Assembly: GCA_017307375.1 (NCBI GenBank)
Contig: JAFKFH010000010.1
Coordinates: forward strand, 186,001 to 250,000
Reading direction: 5' to 3'
DNA length: 64,000 bases
DNA from: Alphaproteobacteria bacterium
GTDB taxonomy: Bacteria > Pseudomonadota > Alphaproteobacteria > Ferrovibrionales > Ferrovibrionaceae
The notes beneath the pieces were generated by a model that had not been told where the DNA came from, made no database searches, and saw only the letters and a program-made list of their open reading frames with translations. Position 1 is the stretch's first letter, and the number at the start of each line of letters is the position of its first letter. Shown one piece after another: positions 35,505-44,899 of this stretch. The position numbers were made by a program, and so were the translations under genes.

Positions 35505-36254
35505 TCAGATCACTCCCGCTTCGGTCTTCAGCTTCTCGACCAGTTCCTGGACGGTCTTCACCTTGATGCCGGCCTGGCGCTTCGGCGGCTCCTCGACCGA
35601 GATCACCTTCAGCCGCGGCGCGGCGTCGACGCCGAGATCGGCGGGGGTCTTCTCGTCGATCGGCTTCTTCTTCGCCTTCATGATGTTGGGCAGCGAGGCA
35701 TAGCGCGGCTCGTTCAGGCGCAGGTCGGTCGTGACGATCGCGGGCAGCGTCAGCGCCACGGTCTGCAGGCCGCCGTCGACCTCACGGGTCACGGTAGCCT
35801 TGCCGTCGGCGATCGAAACCTTCGAGGCGAAGGTCGCCTGCGGCCAGCCGAGCAGCGCGGCCAGCATCTGGCCGGTCTGGTTGGAATCGTCGTCGATCGC
35901 CTGCTTGCCCAGGATGACGACCTGCGGGCCCTCGGCCTCGGCCACGGCCTTGAGGATCTTGGCCACGGCCAGCGGCTGGATCTCGTCGTCGGTCTTCACC
36001 AGGATGCCGCGGTCGGCGCCCATGGCCAGCGCGGTGCGGAGGGTTTCCTGCGCCTGGGCCGGGCCGATCGAGACGGCGACGACCTCGGTGGCCACGCCGG
36101 CTTCCTTCAGCCGCACGGCCTCCTCGACGGCGATCTCGTCGAACGGATTCATCGACATCTTGACGTTGGCGAGGTCGACCCCGGTCTTGTCCGCCTTGAC
36201 GCGGATCTTGACGTTGTAATCGACCACCCGCTTAACCGGGACCAGCACTTTCAT
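35505..36254 (-). CDS. etfB: Electron transfer flavoprotein beta subunit EtfB
   Basis: AMP-binding subunit of ETF, 249 residues from the ATG at 36254, exactly the common length. [19 protein letters not shown] opens the chain, [19 protein letters not shown] follows, and [31 protein letters not shown] is the ETF-beta signature. First of the etfB-etfA-hbdA transcript. Confidence 0.96.
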   Translation of the reverse strand: MKVLVPVKRVVDYNVKIRVKADKTGVDLANVKMSMNPFDEIAVEEAVRLKEAGVATEVVAVSIGPAQAQETLRTALAMGADRGILVKTDDEIQPLAVAKILKAVAEAEGPQVVILGKQAIDDDSNQTGQMLAALLGWPQATFASKVSIADGKATVTREVDGGLQTVALTLPAIVTTDLRLNEPRYASLPNIMKAKKKPIDEKTPADLGVDAAPRLKVISVEEPPKRQAGIKVKTVQELVEKLKTEAGVI

Positions 36255-36458
36255 GCGAGACGATCTCCCATCGGCGACCAAAACGGCGTCGCGATTGTCA
36301 TAGTTGAGTGCATTTTGACGCGCCGCACAATAATTCCACGCCCCTACCCTGTCAACGAAGCGTCACGGGCGTGCAAATAGCAAGCGCTTATAAATACTTA
36401 GCAGATTTCAGCGCCGGGGCGAGACTGTTTGCGTCATCGCCCCGCGGACGAAGCGACA
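36255..36458 (-). promoter_or_regulatory. Promoter region of the etfB operon
   Basis: A 204-base gap between etfB and the adenosyltransferase. The stretch around 36380-36410 is AT-rich. No regulator site or hairpin terminator for the upstream gene is apparent. Confidence 0.3.
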
Positions 36459-37025
36459 TCAGCGGTTCGCGCCGGGCACCCACAGCACGTCGGCCCGGCC
36501 CTGGTCGTTCAGATGACGGCCGAGCACGAACAGGTGATCCGACAACCGGTTGAGATAGCGGATCGCGGCACCGTTCACCGCCTCGTTCTCGGCCAGTTGC
36601 CAGGCCAGCCGCTCGGCCGAGCGCACGATGGTGCGGGCGACGTGCAGATGCGCCGCAGCCGGGGAGCCGCCCGGCAGGATGAACGAGGTCAGCGGCGCCA
36701 ACTCGGCATTCATCGCGTCGATCTCGCGTTCCAGCCGGTCGACCTGCGGATCGGTGACCCGCAACGGCGGCCATTTCGGATTTTCTTCCTCCGGCGTCGC
36801 CAGGTCGGCCCCCAGATCGAACAGGTCGTTCTGGATGCGGCCGAGCATCGCGTCCTCGGGCTGGCCCGCCAGATGCAGCCGCACCACCCCGATCGCGGCA
36901 TTGGCCTCGTCGACCCGGCCATAGGCCTCGACGCGCAGGTCGAATTTCTTGCGCCGCTCGCCGTTCGACAGCGAGGTCTCGCCCCTGTCGCCGCCCCGCG
37001 TATAGATTTTCGTCAGCTTGACCAT
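36459..37025 (-). CDS. PduO-type cob(I)yrinic acid a,c-diamide adenosyltransferase
   Basis: ATP:cob(I)alamin adenosyltransferase, 188 residues, making coenzyme B12. KIYTRGGDRGETSL (the ATP-binding TRxGDxGxT motif), YGRVDEANAAIG and the C-terminal RRAERxxW-like RSAERLAWQLAENEAVNGAAIRYLNRLSDHLFVLGR are diagnostic. Started at the ATG at 37025 just before VKLTKIYTRGGD. It commonly sits beside etfBA in this class of bacteria. Confidence 0.94.
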   Translation of the reverse strand: MVKLTKIYTRGGDRGETSLSNGERRKKFDLRVEAYGRVDEANAAIGVVRLHLAGQPEDAMLGRIQNDLFDLGADLATPEEENPKWPPLRVTDPQVDRLEREIDAMNAELAPLTSFILPGGSPAAAHLHVARTIVRSAERLAWQLAENEAVNGAAIRYLNRLSDHLFVLGRHLNDQGRADVLWVPGANR

Positions 37026-37091
37026 CTCACTCTCTCCCGCCAAGGCGCGGGATAGTAGCGGCAAGCGCGCCGCGAGGCGAGCGAGGCGGCG

Positions 37092-37949
37092 TCATCCCGG
37101 TCCGGCGGCAAAGTTCCGCGCGATCATGACATGCGGCCCCGCCCCCGACGGCGAGATGCCCGCGAACATGGCGGGGAAACGGCCGGCGATAGCGGCGAGA
37201 TCGAGATCCTCCATCTCGACGAATCCAAGCCGCTGCAACTCGGCCGCCAGGGCCGGCGGATCGAAGAGGCTGAGCCAGGGTTCGCCGAGCTGGGCAAGCC
37301 GTTCCGCAAGGGCGACCATCGGCGCGCGCCGCGCGGGCGTGTAGTTTTCGAGCGGCTCGGTATAGTCGAACACGATCTCGGCGCCCGGGATGCCACCGAC
37401 GTAAGCCAGCGTCGACCGCGCTGCCTCGGTCGTCAGGTACATGATAACGCCGAGCCACATGAAGACCGCCGGGCGCGAGTCGTCGAAACCGGCGGTGTCG
37501 AGTGCCTGGCCGAGGCGCTGAGTTTCGAAATCCACCGGAACGAACCGGGGCCAATGCAGGGGGCGCGTCGCGATGCGTTCCAGCCGCAACATCTTAGACG
37601 CCTGCGTTTCCGGATGATCGACCTCGAATACCCGCAGCCCGGCTCCGGCATGAGGGTTGCGCAGTGAGAAGGTGTCAAGCCCGGCGCCGAGCACCACGGC
37701 CTGACGGACGCCGCGGGCGACCGCCGCCGCGATCGTGTCTTCCGCCAGCCGGCTGCGGGCTGCCATGAACAGGCGCATCGGCCGGCCGGCCGGCGCTGCC
37801 GCCTGGTTCTCCGCCGCGCGCCATTCATCGTCATCGAGAATGTCGCGAGCAAGGGGATCGGCGAAGATCCCGCCGCCCTCCAGTCTTTGATGCATGGCGC
37901 GATGGCCGGCCGCGCCGACGGCCGACAGGCTGAATTGCGTTGCTCTCAT
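37092..37949 (-). CDS. Class I SAM-dependent methyltransferase, leucine carboxyl methyltransferase family
   Basis: 285-residue methyltransferase of the LCM/TIGR00027 type. SAM-binding motif VVLGAGLDTFSLRN and EVDHPETQASK, then FMWLGVIMYLTTEA (motif IV) and IVFDYTEPLENY. The N-terminal MRATQFSLSAVGAAGHRAMHQ with early arginines resembles the family opening. Natural substrate unknown; members modify protein or polyketide carboxylates. Divergent from a TetR gene 81 bases away, which may control it. Confidence 0.87.
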   Translation of the reverse strand: MRATQFSLSAVGAAGHRAMHQRLEGGGIFADPLARDILDDDEWRAAENQAAAPAGRPMRLFMAARSRLAEDTIAAAVARGVRQAVVLGAGLDTFSLRNPHAGAGLRVFEVDHPETQASKMLRLERIATRPLHWPRFVPVDFETQRLGQALDTAGFDDSRPAVFMWLGVIMYLTTEAARSTLAYVGGIPGAEIVFDYTEPLENYTPARRAPMVALAERLAQLGEPWLSLFDPPALAAELQRLGFVEMEDLDLAAIAGRFPAMFAGISPSGAGPHVMIARNFAAGPG

Positions 37950-38030
37950 TACGCCGTGCCTCGGAAAGGATTGCTTCGGCCGCCAGTCTAGGCGATAATT
38001 TTAACGACGTAAAGATTGAGGTGACGGGCA

Positions 38031-38594
38031 ATGCGCCGCTACCATCACGGCGACCTCAGAAATGCCCTGCTGACGGCGGCCCGCGCCCTGCTGGAGGCAA
38101 AAGGCGCTTCGGCCCTGGCGGTCAGGGAGATCGCCCGACAGGTCGGCGTCACGGCGCCGGCCGCCTACCACCATTTCAGCAATCTGGACGACATCATCCT
38201 GGGCCTTGCCCAGGTCGCCGCGGAAGAGCTGGCCGCGGCACTCAGGGAAGCGGGATCCGCGCCATCGGGCCGTCTGCTCGGCATGGGCAGGGCCTACATT
38301 GCCTTCGCCTGCCGCAACCCCCAGCTCTATCGGCTGCTTTTCGGCGACGGCCTGTCGACGACGTCGCCGGCACGCGTGGAAATCGACCGGCTGCAGCAGC
38401 AGATCTATACCCTCGTCTCCGCCGAACTGCCCCGAGCGGCAGAGACGGGCGAGACCTTCGGGCACGGCGTGTTCATCTGGTCAGTGGCGCACGGCCTCTC
38501 ACTGCTGCTGATCGACGACCGGATCGCCGCCGCGGATCGGCAGGCTCTCGTCGACAGCGTGCTGAAGCTTGCAGGTCGGGGGCTCAGGCCATGA
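38031..38594 (+). CDS. TetR/AcrR family regulator (WHG-domain type)
   Basis: Repressor of 187 residues. N-terminal RYHHGDLRNALLTAARALLEAKG plus VREIARQVGVTAPAAYHHFSNLDDI forms the HTH (about 5-55); the C-terminal domain carries GHGVFIWSVAHGLSLLL, the WHG-like motif of this subfamily. Divergent from the methyltransferase gene; a TTTTAACGACGTAAAG stretch at 37999-38014 is a weak operator candidate. Confidence 0.85.
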   Translation: MRRYHHGDLRNALLTAARALLEAKGASALAVREIARQVGVTAPAAYHHFSNLDDIILGLAQVAAEELAAALREAGSAPSGRLLGMGRAYIAFACRNPQLYRLLFGDGLSTTSPARVEIDRLQQQIYTLVSAELPRAAETGETFGHGVFIWSVAHGLSLLLIDDRIAAADRQALVDSVLKLAGRGLRP

Positions 38595-38651
38595 ACGGAT
38601 GCCCCACCCGCCAGCGCCTCTTCCTCGGGTGACCGTCGCCCACGGAAAAAT

Positions 38652-39098
38652 TCAGCGCTGCCGCCTCTCGAAATGGCTGCGCAGGACCACATGGGTCGTG
38701 GCGGTGGCGACGCCCGAGGTCGATACCACCTGCTGGCGGATCTGGTCGAGCGCGGCATTGGAGGCGCATTCGACCATCAGCATCAGGTCGACCGTGCCGG
38801 CCAGCGACAGGCAGGAAACGATTTCCGGAACATGGCCCAGCCGCGGCACGACATGATCGCAATTGCGCCCGGCCACGAAGGTGACGGCGATCATCGCCCT
38901 GACCGCCGCCGGTTCGGCCGCATCGCCCAGTTCGACGGTATAGCCGCGGATGATCCCCGCGCGCTCGAGCCGGCGCAGCCGCCCCTCGGTCGCGCTGCGC
39001 GACAGGTCGATGCGCCGGGCCAGCGCCACCAGCGGCTCCCGCGCATTGCGGCGCAGCGCGGCGATCAGCGCGCGATCCTTGTTGTCCAGCGGTGTCAT
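38652..39098 (-). CDS. Lrp/AsnC family regulator
   Basis: 148 residues from the ATG at 39098. HTH at about 5-50 (DNKDRALIAALRRNAREPLVALARRIDLSRSATEGRLRRLERAGIIRGY), then a RAM ligand domain (AVTFVAGRNCDHVVPRLGHVPEIV). Divergent from the isochorismatase-family hydrolase across 92 bases, which suggests local control. Amino acid effector typical of the family; the identity is unknown. Confidence 0.9.
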   Translation of the reverse strand: MTPLDNKDRALIAALRRNAREPLVALARRIDLSRSATEGRLRRLERAGIIRGYTVELGDAAEPAAVRAMIAVTFVAGRNCDHVVPRLGHVPEIVSCLSLAGTVDLMLMVECASNAALDQIRQQVVSTSGVATATTHVVLRSHFERRQR

Positions 39099-39190
39099 CG
39101 GCCGGCACTTTGCCGGAGGACGCGGCATAATGTCGAGTGCGGCCGGCAGCGCGCCACCGGAAGATCGCGGCAGGTCATCCATCAGGGACA

Positions 39191-39751
39191 ATGCCGATGC
39201 AACTGCCCGCTTCCGCCACCCTCCTCCCGATCGACATGCAGCAGGCCTTCGACCATGCGCCCTGGCCGCGCCGGTGGAACCGGCATCTCGACCGCAACGG
39301 CCTAGCCCTGCTCGCCGCCTGGCGCGCCGCCGGCCGGCCGATCATCCATGTCCGGCATGATTCGGTGGAAGACGGCTCGACGCTGCGCCCGGGGCTTCCC
39401 GGCAATGCGCTTCGACCGGGCTTCGAGCCGGCAGCGGGCGAGGCGCTGGTAACCAAGTCGGTCAATGCCGCCTTCATCGGCACCGACCTCGACCTGCGGC
39501 TGCGCCGGCTGGGCGCCGATACCATCGTCGTCTTCGGCGTCTCGACCGACATGTGCGTCTCGACGACGGTGCGGGTCGGCGCCAATCTCGGCTATCGCGT
39601 CATCGTCGTCGGCGATGCCTGCGACTGCTTCGACCTGCCCGACGGCGAGGGCGGCACGATCCCGGCCGAGACCGTGCATCGCACCCACCTCGCCACGCTG
39701 GGCTTCGAATTCGCGACCGTGGTGCCGGCGGCGACCTTCGTGCCGGCCTAG
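39191..39751 (+). CDS. Isochorismatase-family cysteine hydrolase
   Basis: 186 residues. The presumed triad is complete: Asp15 in LLPIDMQQAF, Lys89 in LVTKSVNAAF and Cys122 in STDMCVSTTV. Fold relatives include nicotinamidase, N-carbamoylsarcosine amidase and isochorismatase; substrate cannot be assigned. Preceded by CAGGGAC; an alternative ATG lies at 39197. Divergent from an Lrp-type regulator. Confidence 0.88.
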   Translation: MPMQLPASATLLPIDMQQAFDHAPWPRRWNRHLDRNGLALLAAWRAAGRPIIHVRHDSVEDGSTLRPGLPGNALRPGFEPAAGEALVTKSVNAAFIGTDLDLRLRRLGADTIVVFGVSTDMCVSTTVRVGANLGYRVIVVGDACDCFDLPDGEGGTIPAETVHRTHLATLGFEFATVVPAATFVPA

Positions 39752-39767
39752 CCGCGGCCCCGCACGA

Positions 39768-40967
39768 TCAGCAGGCGACCGTCGCCGCACGACCGGCAAT
39801 GGCGGCCTGGCGGCGGTCGAGCCAGCCGCTCCACAAGGTCAGGCCCAGGCCCGCCAGGACCAGCAGCGCGCCGACCCAGGGCGTCGCGCCGAGGCCCAGC
39901 GGCGACTCGACCACCGCCCCGCCGATCAACGACCCGAGCGCGATGCCCAGGTTGAAGGCGGCGATATTGAGCGCCGAGGCGACGTCGACCGCGCCCGGCG
40001 GTGCGTGGCGCCGCGCCAGCTCGACGACATAGAGCTGCAGGCCCGGCACGGTCGAGAAGGTCAGCACGCCCATCGCGGCCAGGGTGGCCAGCGTCAGCGC
40101 AGCCGAGACCGCGGTGAAGGTGAAGGCCGCCAGCACCGCGGCCTGCAGCGCGAACATGACGATCAGGGCGCGGACTGGCCGGCGATCAGCCACCTTGCCG
40201 CCGAGGATGTTGCCGAGCGCGATGGCGATGCCGAAGCCGACCAGGATCAGGCCGACCGTGGTCTCGGCAAAACCGGTGATGCGCTGCAGGATCGGCGAGA
40301 GATAGGTGAAGGCGACGAACACGCCGCCATAGCCGAACATCGTCATCAGGAAGGCGATGACCAGCCGCCCGCGGCCGAGCACGCGGATCTGATCGCGCAG
40401 CGATGCCGGCTCGGCCTTCGGCAGCTTGGCCGGCAACAAGGCCGCCGTCGCGATCAGCGCGACCAGCCCGAGGCCCGCGACCGCCCAGAAGGTCGCGCGC
40501 CAGCCGAATTGCTGGCCGATGAAGGTGCCGAGCGGCACGCCGGTGACGATTGCCACGGTCAGGCCCGAAAACATCAGCGCGATGGCCGAGGCGCGCCGGT
40601 CGGGGGTCACGAGTTCGGCCGCGATGGTCGAGCCGACGGCAAAGAACACGCCGTGGCCGAAAGCGGTCAGCACGCGCGCGGCCAGCAGCACCTCGAAGGT
40701 CGGGCTCAGCGCGGCCAGCACGTTGCCGGCGGTGAACAGGGCCATCAGCCCCAGCAACAGGGTCTTGCGCTCCATCCGCCCGGTCGCGGCGGTGAGCACC
40801 GGGGCCGAGAAGGTGACGCCGAGGGCGTAGACCGACGCGATCAGGCCGGCGGCCGAGATCGGGATGCCGAGATCGCCGGCGACGGTCGGCAGGATGCCGA
40901 CGCTGATGAATTCGGTGGTACCGATGGCATAGGCGCTGATGGTCAGCGCCAGCAGGGCAAGGGGCAT
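39768..40967 (-). CDS. MFS transporter, AraJ/YdhP-like efflux family
   Basis: 399 residues with twelve membrane helices. The opening MPLALLALTISAYAIGTTEFISVGILPTVAGDLGI is strongly conserved in the AraJ/YdhP/NepI sugar or drug efflux group, and ATGRMERKTLLLGLMALFTAGN is the MFS motif A loop. GAGG lies 9 bases before the ATG at 40967. Divergent from a LysR regulator with an intervening dyad, so probably induced by that regulator's ligand. Confidence 0.9.
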   Translation of the reverse strand: MPLALLALTISAYAIGTTEFISVGILPTVAGDLGIPISAAGLIASVYALGVTFSAPVLTAATGRMERKTLLLGLMALFTAGNVLAALSPTFEVLLAARVLTAFGHGVFFAVGSTIAAELVTPDRRASAIALMFSGLTVAIVTGVPLGTFIGQQFGWRATFWAVAGLGLVALIATAALLPAKLPKAEPASLRDQIRVLGRGRLVIAFLMTMFGYGGVFVAFTYLSPILQRITGFAETTVGLILVGFGIAIALGNILGGKVADRRPVRALIVMFALQAAVLAAFTFTAVSAALTLATLAAMGVLTFSTVPGLQLYVVELARRHAPPGAVDVASALNIAAFNLGIALGSLIGGAVVESPLGLGATPWVGALLVLAGLGLTLWSGWLDRRQAAIAGRAATVAC

Positions 40968-41001
40968 GATCGACCTCGGATGAAGCGAGCGGTTGTTGCA
41001 T

Positions 41002-41026
41002 CGCAATATGGTCGAGCGGTATTGCG
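41002..41026. promoter_or_regulatory. Dyad between MFS and LysR genes
   Basis: CGCAATA at 41002-41008 and TATTGCG at 41020-41026 are perfect inverted 7-base arms with an 11-base spacer, in the 114-base divergent gap, 35 bases from the MFS start. Likely LysR recognition site. Confidence 0.6.
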
Positions 41027-41081
41027 CGGATAATCTGTTGGTATAGATCAATATCCGTGAATTCATTTCATAGGTGGGATC

Positions 41082-42002
41082 GTGAACAACCGAGCCGGCG
41101 AAATGGACGTGTTCGTGCAGGCGGTGCGGTCGGGCAGTTTCTCGGCTGCCGGACGCCGATTGGGCCTGTCGCCGTCGGCCGTCAGCAAGGTGGTCAGCCG
41201 GATCGAGGACCGGCTGGGCACCCGCCTGCTGGTCAGGTCGACCCGCAGCCTGAAGCTGACCGCGGAGGGCGAGGCCTATCACGGCCGCGCCTTGCGCATC
41301 CTCGCCGATATCGAGGAGACCGAGCGGATGGTGGCTCATGGCGCCGATGCCGCGCCGCGCGGGCGGCTGCGCGTCTCCGCCTCGATCCCCTTCGCGGTCC
41401 AGCGCGTCTTGCCGCGGGTGCCGGATTTCCTCGCCCGCTATCCCGCCGTCGACCTCGACTTGAGCCTCAGCGACGACGTCGTCGACCTGATCGAGGATCG
41501 TACCGATGTCGCGGTGCGCGCCGGGCCGTTGCGCGATTCGGGCCTCAAGGCCCGCAAGCTGTGCGAGACCCGCCACGTGGTGGTGGCAAGTCCGGACTGG
41601 ATCGCGCGTCACGGCAATCCCGGCCGCCCGGACGAGCTCGATGCGCTGAACTGCCTCGGCTTCAATATCCGCCGCAGCCTCAATGAATGGCCATTCCGCG
41701 AGCCGGGCACGCAGACGATCCGGTCACTGGCCGTCTCGGGCAATTTCGAGACCAACAATGGCGAGACGGTGCGGCAGATGGCGCTGGCCGGCCTGGGCGC
41801 GGCCCGGCTTGCCCGCTATCACGTCGAACCCGACATCGCTGCCGGCCGGTTGCGGCCGATTCTGGAAGACTGGAATCCGGGCGACACCCAGTTCGTGCAC
41901 GCCGTGTTCGTCGGCCATGCCCATCTGGCCGCCCGGATCCGGGCCTTCGTCGATTTCCTGGCCGATCAGGGACCCGTGAACAGGCCGTTGACCTCGCCAT
42001 AG
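41082..42002 (+). CDS. LysR family transcriptional regulator
   Basis: 306 residues: HTH at about 8-65 (SGSFSAAGRRLGLSPSAVSKVVSRIEDRLGTRLLVRSTRSLKLT), then a periplasmic-binding-like effector domain of the CrgA/YhjC subgroup (DDVVDLIEDRTDVAVRAGPLRDSGL). Divergent from the MFS gene, the probable target. The 3' end overlaps the convergent PEP-mutase family gene by 37 bases. Confidence 0.92.
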   Translation: MNNRAGEMDVFVQAVRSGSFSAAGRRLGLSPSAVSKVVSRIEDRLGTRLLVRSTRSLKLTAEGEAYHGRALRILADIEETERMVAHGADAAPRGRLRVSASIPFAVQRVLPRVPDFLARYPAVDLDLSLSDDVVDLIEDRTDVAVRAGPLRDSGLKARKLCETRHVVVASPDWIARHGNPGRPDELDALNCLGFNIRRSLNEWPFREPGTQTIRSLAVSGNFETNNGETVRQMALAGLGAARLARYHVEPDIAAGRLRPILEDWNPGDTQFVHAVFVGHAHLAARIRAFVDFLADQGPVNRPLTSP

Positions 42003-42781
42003 GTCATGGCGCCCTCGGCCAGGGCGGCCGACCGGCCATCGGCGAGGAAATCACGGGCGAGCAGATTGATCCGCCCCCAGGCGGCCTGGGTGATGCCCGA
42101 TCCGGCGCTGAGGCGGCGGACGCCCAGCGTACCCAGGGTGGCGGCATCGGCCAGGCCCGGCCACGCCATCACGTTGAGCGGCATCCCGGCACCGGCGACG
42201 ATCGCCGCAATCTCCCCGGCCTCGCTCAAGCCCGGCACGAACAGGCCGCTGGCCCCGGCGTCGCGATAGCGCGCGGCACGGTCGAGCACCGCGGCGACAC
42301 GCTGAGGCTGCGGCGCCAGGCCGCGCAGATAGACGTCGGTGCGGGCATTGATGTAGAGCGCCACCCCCGCCCGGTCCGCCGCGGCGCGCGCGGCCGCGAT
42401 CTTGGCCGCCAGCAGATCGGGCGCGCCCGAACCGTCCTCGATGTTGATGCCGACCGCACCGGCCTCGACCACGCGCGCGACCACCGCGCCGACACCGGCG
42501 GCATCCGCGGCATAGCCGCCCTCGATATCGACCGTCAGCGGCAGCCTAATGCAGCGCACGATGCCGCGGATCGTCCCGACCAGCAGGTCGACCGGCAGCG
42601 CATCGCCGTCGGGATAGCCGTGGGCCCAGGCCACGCCGGCGCTCGTGGTGGCGACGGCCAGCGCCCCGGCATGCTCGATCAGCCGGGCCGTGCCGGCATC
42701 CCAGGCATTGGCAAGCTTCAGCGGTTCGGGTCCGCGATGCAGGGCATGGAAGGTTTCGGCGCGATCTGCCTGGGCAACCAT
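41966..42781 (-). CDS. Isocitrate lyase/PEP mutase superfamily enzyme
   Basis: 271 residues from the ATG at 42781, which has GGAGA 6 bases upstream; an ATG at 42793 gives 275. Barrel motifs: LANAWDAGTARLIEHAGALAVATTSAG, VDIEGGYAADAAGV, GAVGINIEDG and YINARTDVYLRG, with the metal-binding IEDG. The catalytic KKCGH of isocitrate lyases is absent, so it is more likely a carboxyphosphonoenolpyruvate/oxaloacetate-hydrolase-type family member. Substrate unknown. Lies just downstream of ogt. Confidence 0.87.
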   Translation of the reverse strand: MVAQADRAETFHALHRGPEPLKLANAWDAGTARLIEHAGALAVATTSAGVAWAHGYPDGDALPVDLLVGTIRGIVRCIRLPLTVDIEGGYAADAAGVGAVVARVVEAGAVGINIEDGSGAPDLLAAKIAAARAAADRAGVALYINARTDVYLRGLAPQPQRVAAVLDRAARYRDAGASGLFVPGLSEAGEIAAIVAGAGMPLNVMAWPGLADAATLGTLGVRRLSAGSGITQAAWGRINLLARDFLADGRSAALAEGAMTYGEVNGLFTGP

Positions 42782-42796
42782 CGTCGTCTCCATCGG

Positions 42797-43339
42797 TCAG
42801 AAGGGAAGTTCGGGGGTGCGGCCGGCGCGGCTCTCATGCGACAGCAGCCAGCGCTTGCGGTCCATGCCGCCGCCGAACCCGACCAGCCGGCCGTCGGCGC
42901 CGATGACGCGATGGCAGGGCACGACGATGCCGATCGGATTGGCATTGTTGGCAACCCCGACGGCACGCGCCGCGCCGGCGTCGCCGACGCGGCGGGCCAT
43001 CTCGCCATAGGAGATCGTCTCGCCGCAGGGTATGCGGCGCAGCTCGGCCCAGACGGCACGCTGGAAATCGCTGCCGAGAGTTGCGACCGGCAGGTCGTCG
43101 ATGACGTGCAGATCGCCGGCGAAGTAGCGGCGCAGCGCGCTGGTCAGGCCAAAGGGATCGGCGGCCGGCACCAGCACATAGGTGCCGGGACCGTAATGGC
43201 GGTCCATCACTCGTCGCTTGCTCGTCAGCCGGTCGCCCCAGGCCAGCCCGCGCAGTCGGCCATCGCCGTCGGCCATGATCGCCAGCTCGCCGATCGGGCT
43301 CGCCAACCTGTCGATGAGGAATTCGTGCCGGTCAGCCAA
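42797..43339 (-). CDS. ogt: Methylated-DNA-[protein]-cysteine S-methyltransferase
   Basis: Direct-reversal DNA repair protein, 180 residues from a TTG at 43339. The acceptor cysteine is Cys142 in IVVPCHRVIG; the HTH residues around FQRAVWAELRRIPCGETISYGEMARRVG are conserved. It overlaps the end of the Ada-AlkA fusion gene by 8 bases, so the two are co-translated. No ATG precedes the conserved region, which supports the TTG start. Confidence 0.9.
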   Translation of the reverse strand: MADRHEFLIDRLASPIGELAIMADGDGRLRGLAWGDRLTSKRRVMDRHYGPGTYVLVPAADPFGLTSALRRYFAGDLHVIDDLPVATLGSDFQRAVWAELRRIPCGETISYGEMARRVGDAGAARAVGVANNANPIGIVVPCHRVIGADGRLVGFGGGMDRKRWLLSHESRAGRTPELPF

Positions 43340-44819
43340 CGCCGGCCCCGTCGTTCATCCACAGATGCTGGGCGGCATAGGCCCGCCAGGGCCGCCAGGG
43401 TTCGGCCAGGCCGAGCAGATCGGCCGGGCTCGGCCGCACCCCGTCCCGCGCCGCGCCGCGCAGCAGCCCGACATCCGAGGCCGGGAAGGCATCGGTCTCG
43501 CGCACCGCGCGCAGGGCGATGTATTGCGCCGTCCACTCGCCGATGCCGGGGATGGCGCGCAATCGCGCCACGGTTTCCTCGACCGACCCGCGCGGCTCGA
43601 ACAGGGCCGGGTCGGCCAGCGCGGCCTGCGCCACCGCGGCCAGCGCCCGCTTGCGGGCGCCGGGCATGCCCAGCGGCGACAGGTCGGCCATGGCAAGCTC
43701 GGCGGCGGTCGGAAAGACATGGGTCAGCGCCGGATCGCTGCGCCGGTCGGCCGGGATCACGCTGCCGCAGATCGCGACCAGCTGCCCGGCCAGCCGCCGC
43801 CCGGCCTCGACCGTCACCTGCTGGCCCAATACCGCGCGCACCGCCAGCTCGAACCCGTCCCAGCCGCCGGGGGCGCGCAGGCCCGGCCGGCCCGCGACCA
43901 GCGGCGCCAGCAGCGGATCGCGGGCCAGATGCGCGCCGATGGTCAGCACGTCGGCGCCGAGGTCGAAGACGCGGCGGATGCGGGCGACGATCGCCGGCAG
44001 GGCGCGCACCGACGGGAAGCGGATCGTGACATCGAGGCTGTCGCGTTCGGGCAGATGGGCGATGACGACGCTGCCCTGCAGGCCGGCATGCTCGACGCTG
44101 CGGCGATAGAGCTGGCCCTCGACCAGCTCGACGCCCGCGATCGCGCGACCGGCCAGGAAGCCGATCATCGACGGCCAGTCGTAGGGCGGGCGGTAGCGCA
44201 GCCGCAGCCTGACGCCGCTCGACCCGACCGAGCCTTCGGGCAGGGCGATCACGGCCTTGCGGCGCAGCGCGCTGGGCGGCCGGCCGAACAGGGACTGGAA
44301 GGTCTCGTTGAAGCGCCGCACGCTGCCGAAGCCGGCGGCCAGCGCGATCTCGGCCATCGGCATGCGGGTATCGTGAATCAGCTGCTTGGCAAACAGCACC
44401 CGGCGGGTCTGGGCCACCGCGATCGGCGAGGCGCCCAGATGATCCTTGAACAGCCGGCGCAGCTGGCGCTCGCCGACGCCGAGCCGGGCGGCCAGCGCGT
44501 CGACCGACGCATCCTCGCCGTCCAGCGCGCCCTCGGCGATCAGGGCCAGGCCGCGCGACACGGTATTCGACGTGCCGCGCCAGGCGCCCAGTTGCGGCGC
44601 GGTTTCCGGGCGGCAGCGCAGGCAGGGGCGGAAGCCCGCTTCCTGCGCCGCCGCGGCGGTCGCGTGGAAGGTGCAGTTCGCGAACTTGGGCGTGCGGGCC
44701 GGGCAGACCGGCCGGCAGTAGATGCCGGTCGAGGTGACGCCGACGAACAGCCGCCCGTCGAACCGGGGGTCACGCGTCGTCAGCGCGCGATAGCAGGCTT
44801 CGGGGTCCAGGCTTTCCAT
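43332..44819 (-). CDS. Ada-AlkA fusion: Ada N-terminal regulator with 3-methyladenine DNA glycosylase
   Basis: 495-residue fusion. The N-terminal Ada zinc domain keeps Cys35, Cys39, Cys66 and Cys69 (YCRPVCPAR, PCLRCRPE), where the first cysteine can take a methyl group from phosphotriesters. An AraC-type HTH (about 85-185; LGVGERQLRRLFKDHLGASP) follows, then AlkA (about 195-490) with VLGQQVTVEAGRRLAGQLV and the helix-hairpin-helix IPGIGEWTAQYIALRAV and catalytic Asp in FPASDVGL. It can thus sense methylation damage, activate transcription and excise bases. First gene of the ogt operon. Confidence 0.93.
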   Translation of the reverse strand: MESLDPEACYRALTTRDPRFDGRLFVGVTSTGIYCRPVCPARTPKFANCTFHATAAAAQEAGFRPCLRCRPETAPQLGAWRGTSNTVSRGLALIAEGALDGEDASVDALAARLGVGERQLRRLFKDHLGASPIAVAQTRRVLFAKQLIHDTRMPMAEIALAAGFGSVRRFNETFQSLFGRPPSALRRKAVIALPEGSVGSSGVRLRLRYRPPYDWPSMIGFLAGRAIAGVELVEGQLYRRSVEHAGLQGSVVIAHLPERDSLDVTIRFPSVRALPAIVARIRRVFDLGADVLTIGAHLARDPLLAPLVAGRPGLRAPGGWDGFELAVRAVLGQQVTVEAGRRLAGQLVAICGSVIPADRRSDPALTHVFPTAAELAMADLSPLGMPGARKRALAAVAQAALADPALFEPRGSVEETVARLRAIPGIGEWTAQYIALRAVRETDAFPASDVGLLRGAARDGVRPSPADLLGLAEPWRPWRAYAAQHLWMNDGAGVG

Positions 44820-44899
44820 GGCCGGATCTTGCCACCCGCCGGCCTTGCAGGCTCGCGGAATTCGGACATGGTCAGAACGGCCGAATCCGCGGCCGCCGT

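Noticed and set aside
37999-38014. TTTTAACGACGTAAAG as a TetR operator
   Set aside because: Only the outer four bases of each arm are symmetrical; retained as a weak candidate in the gene entry but not called as a site.
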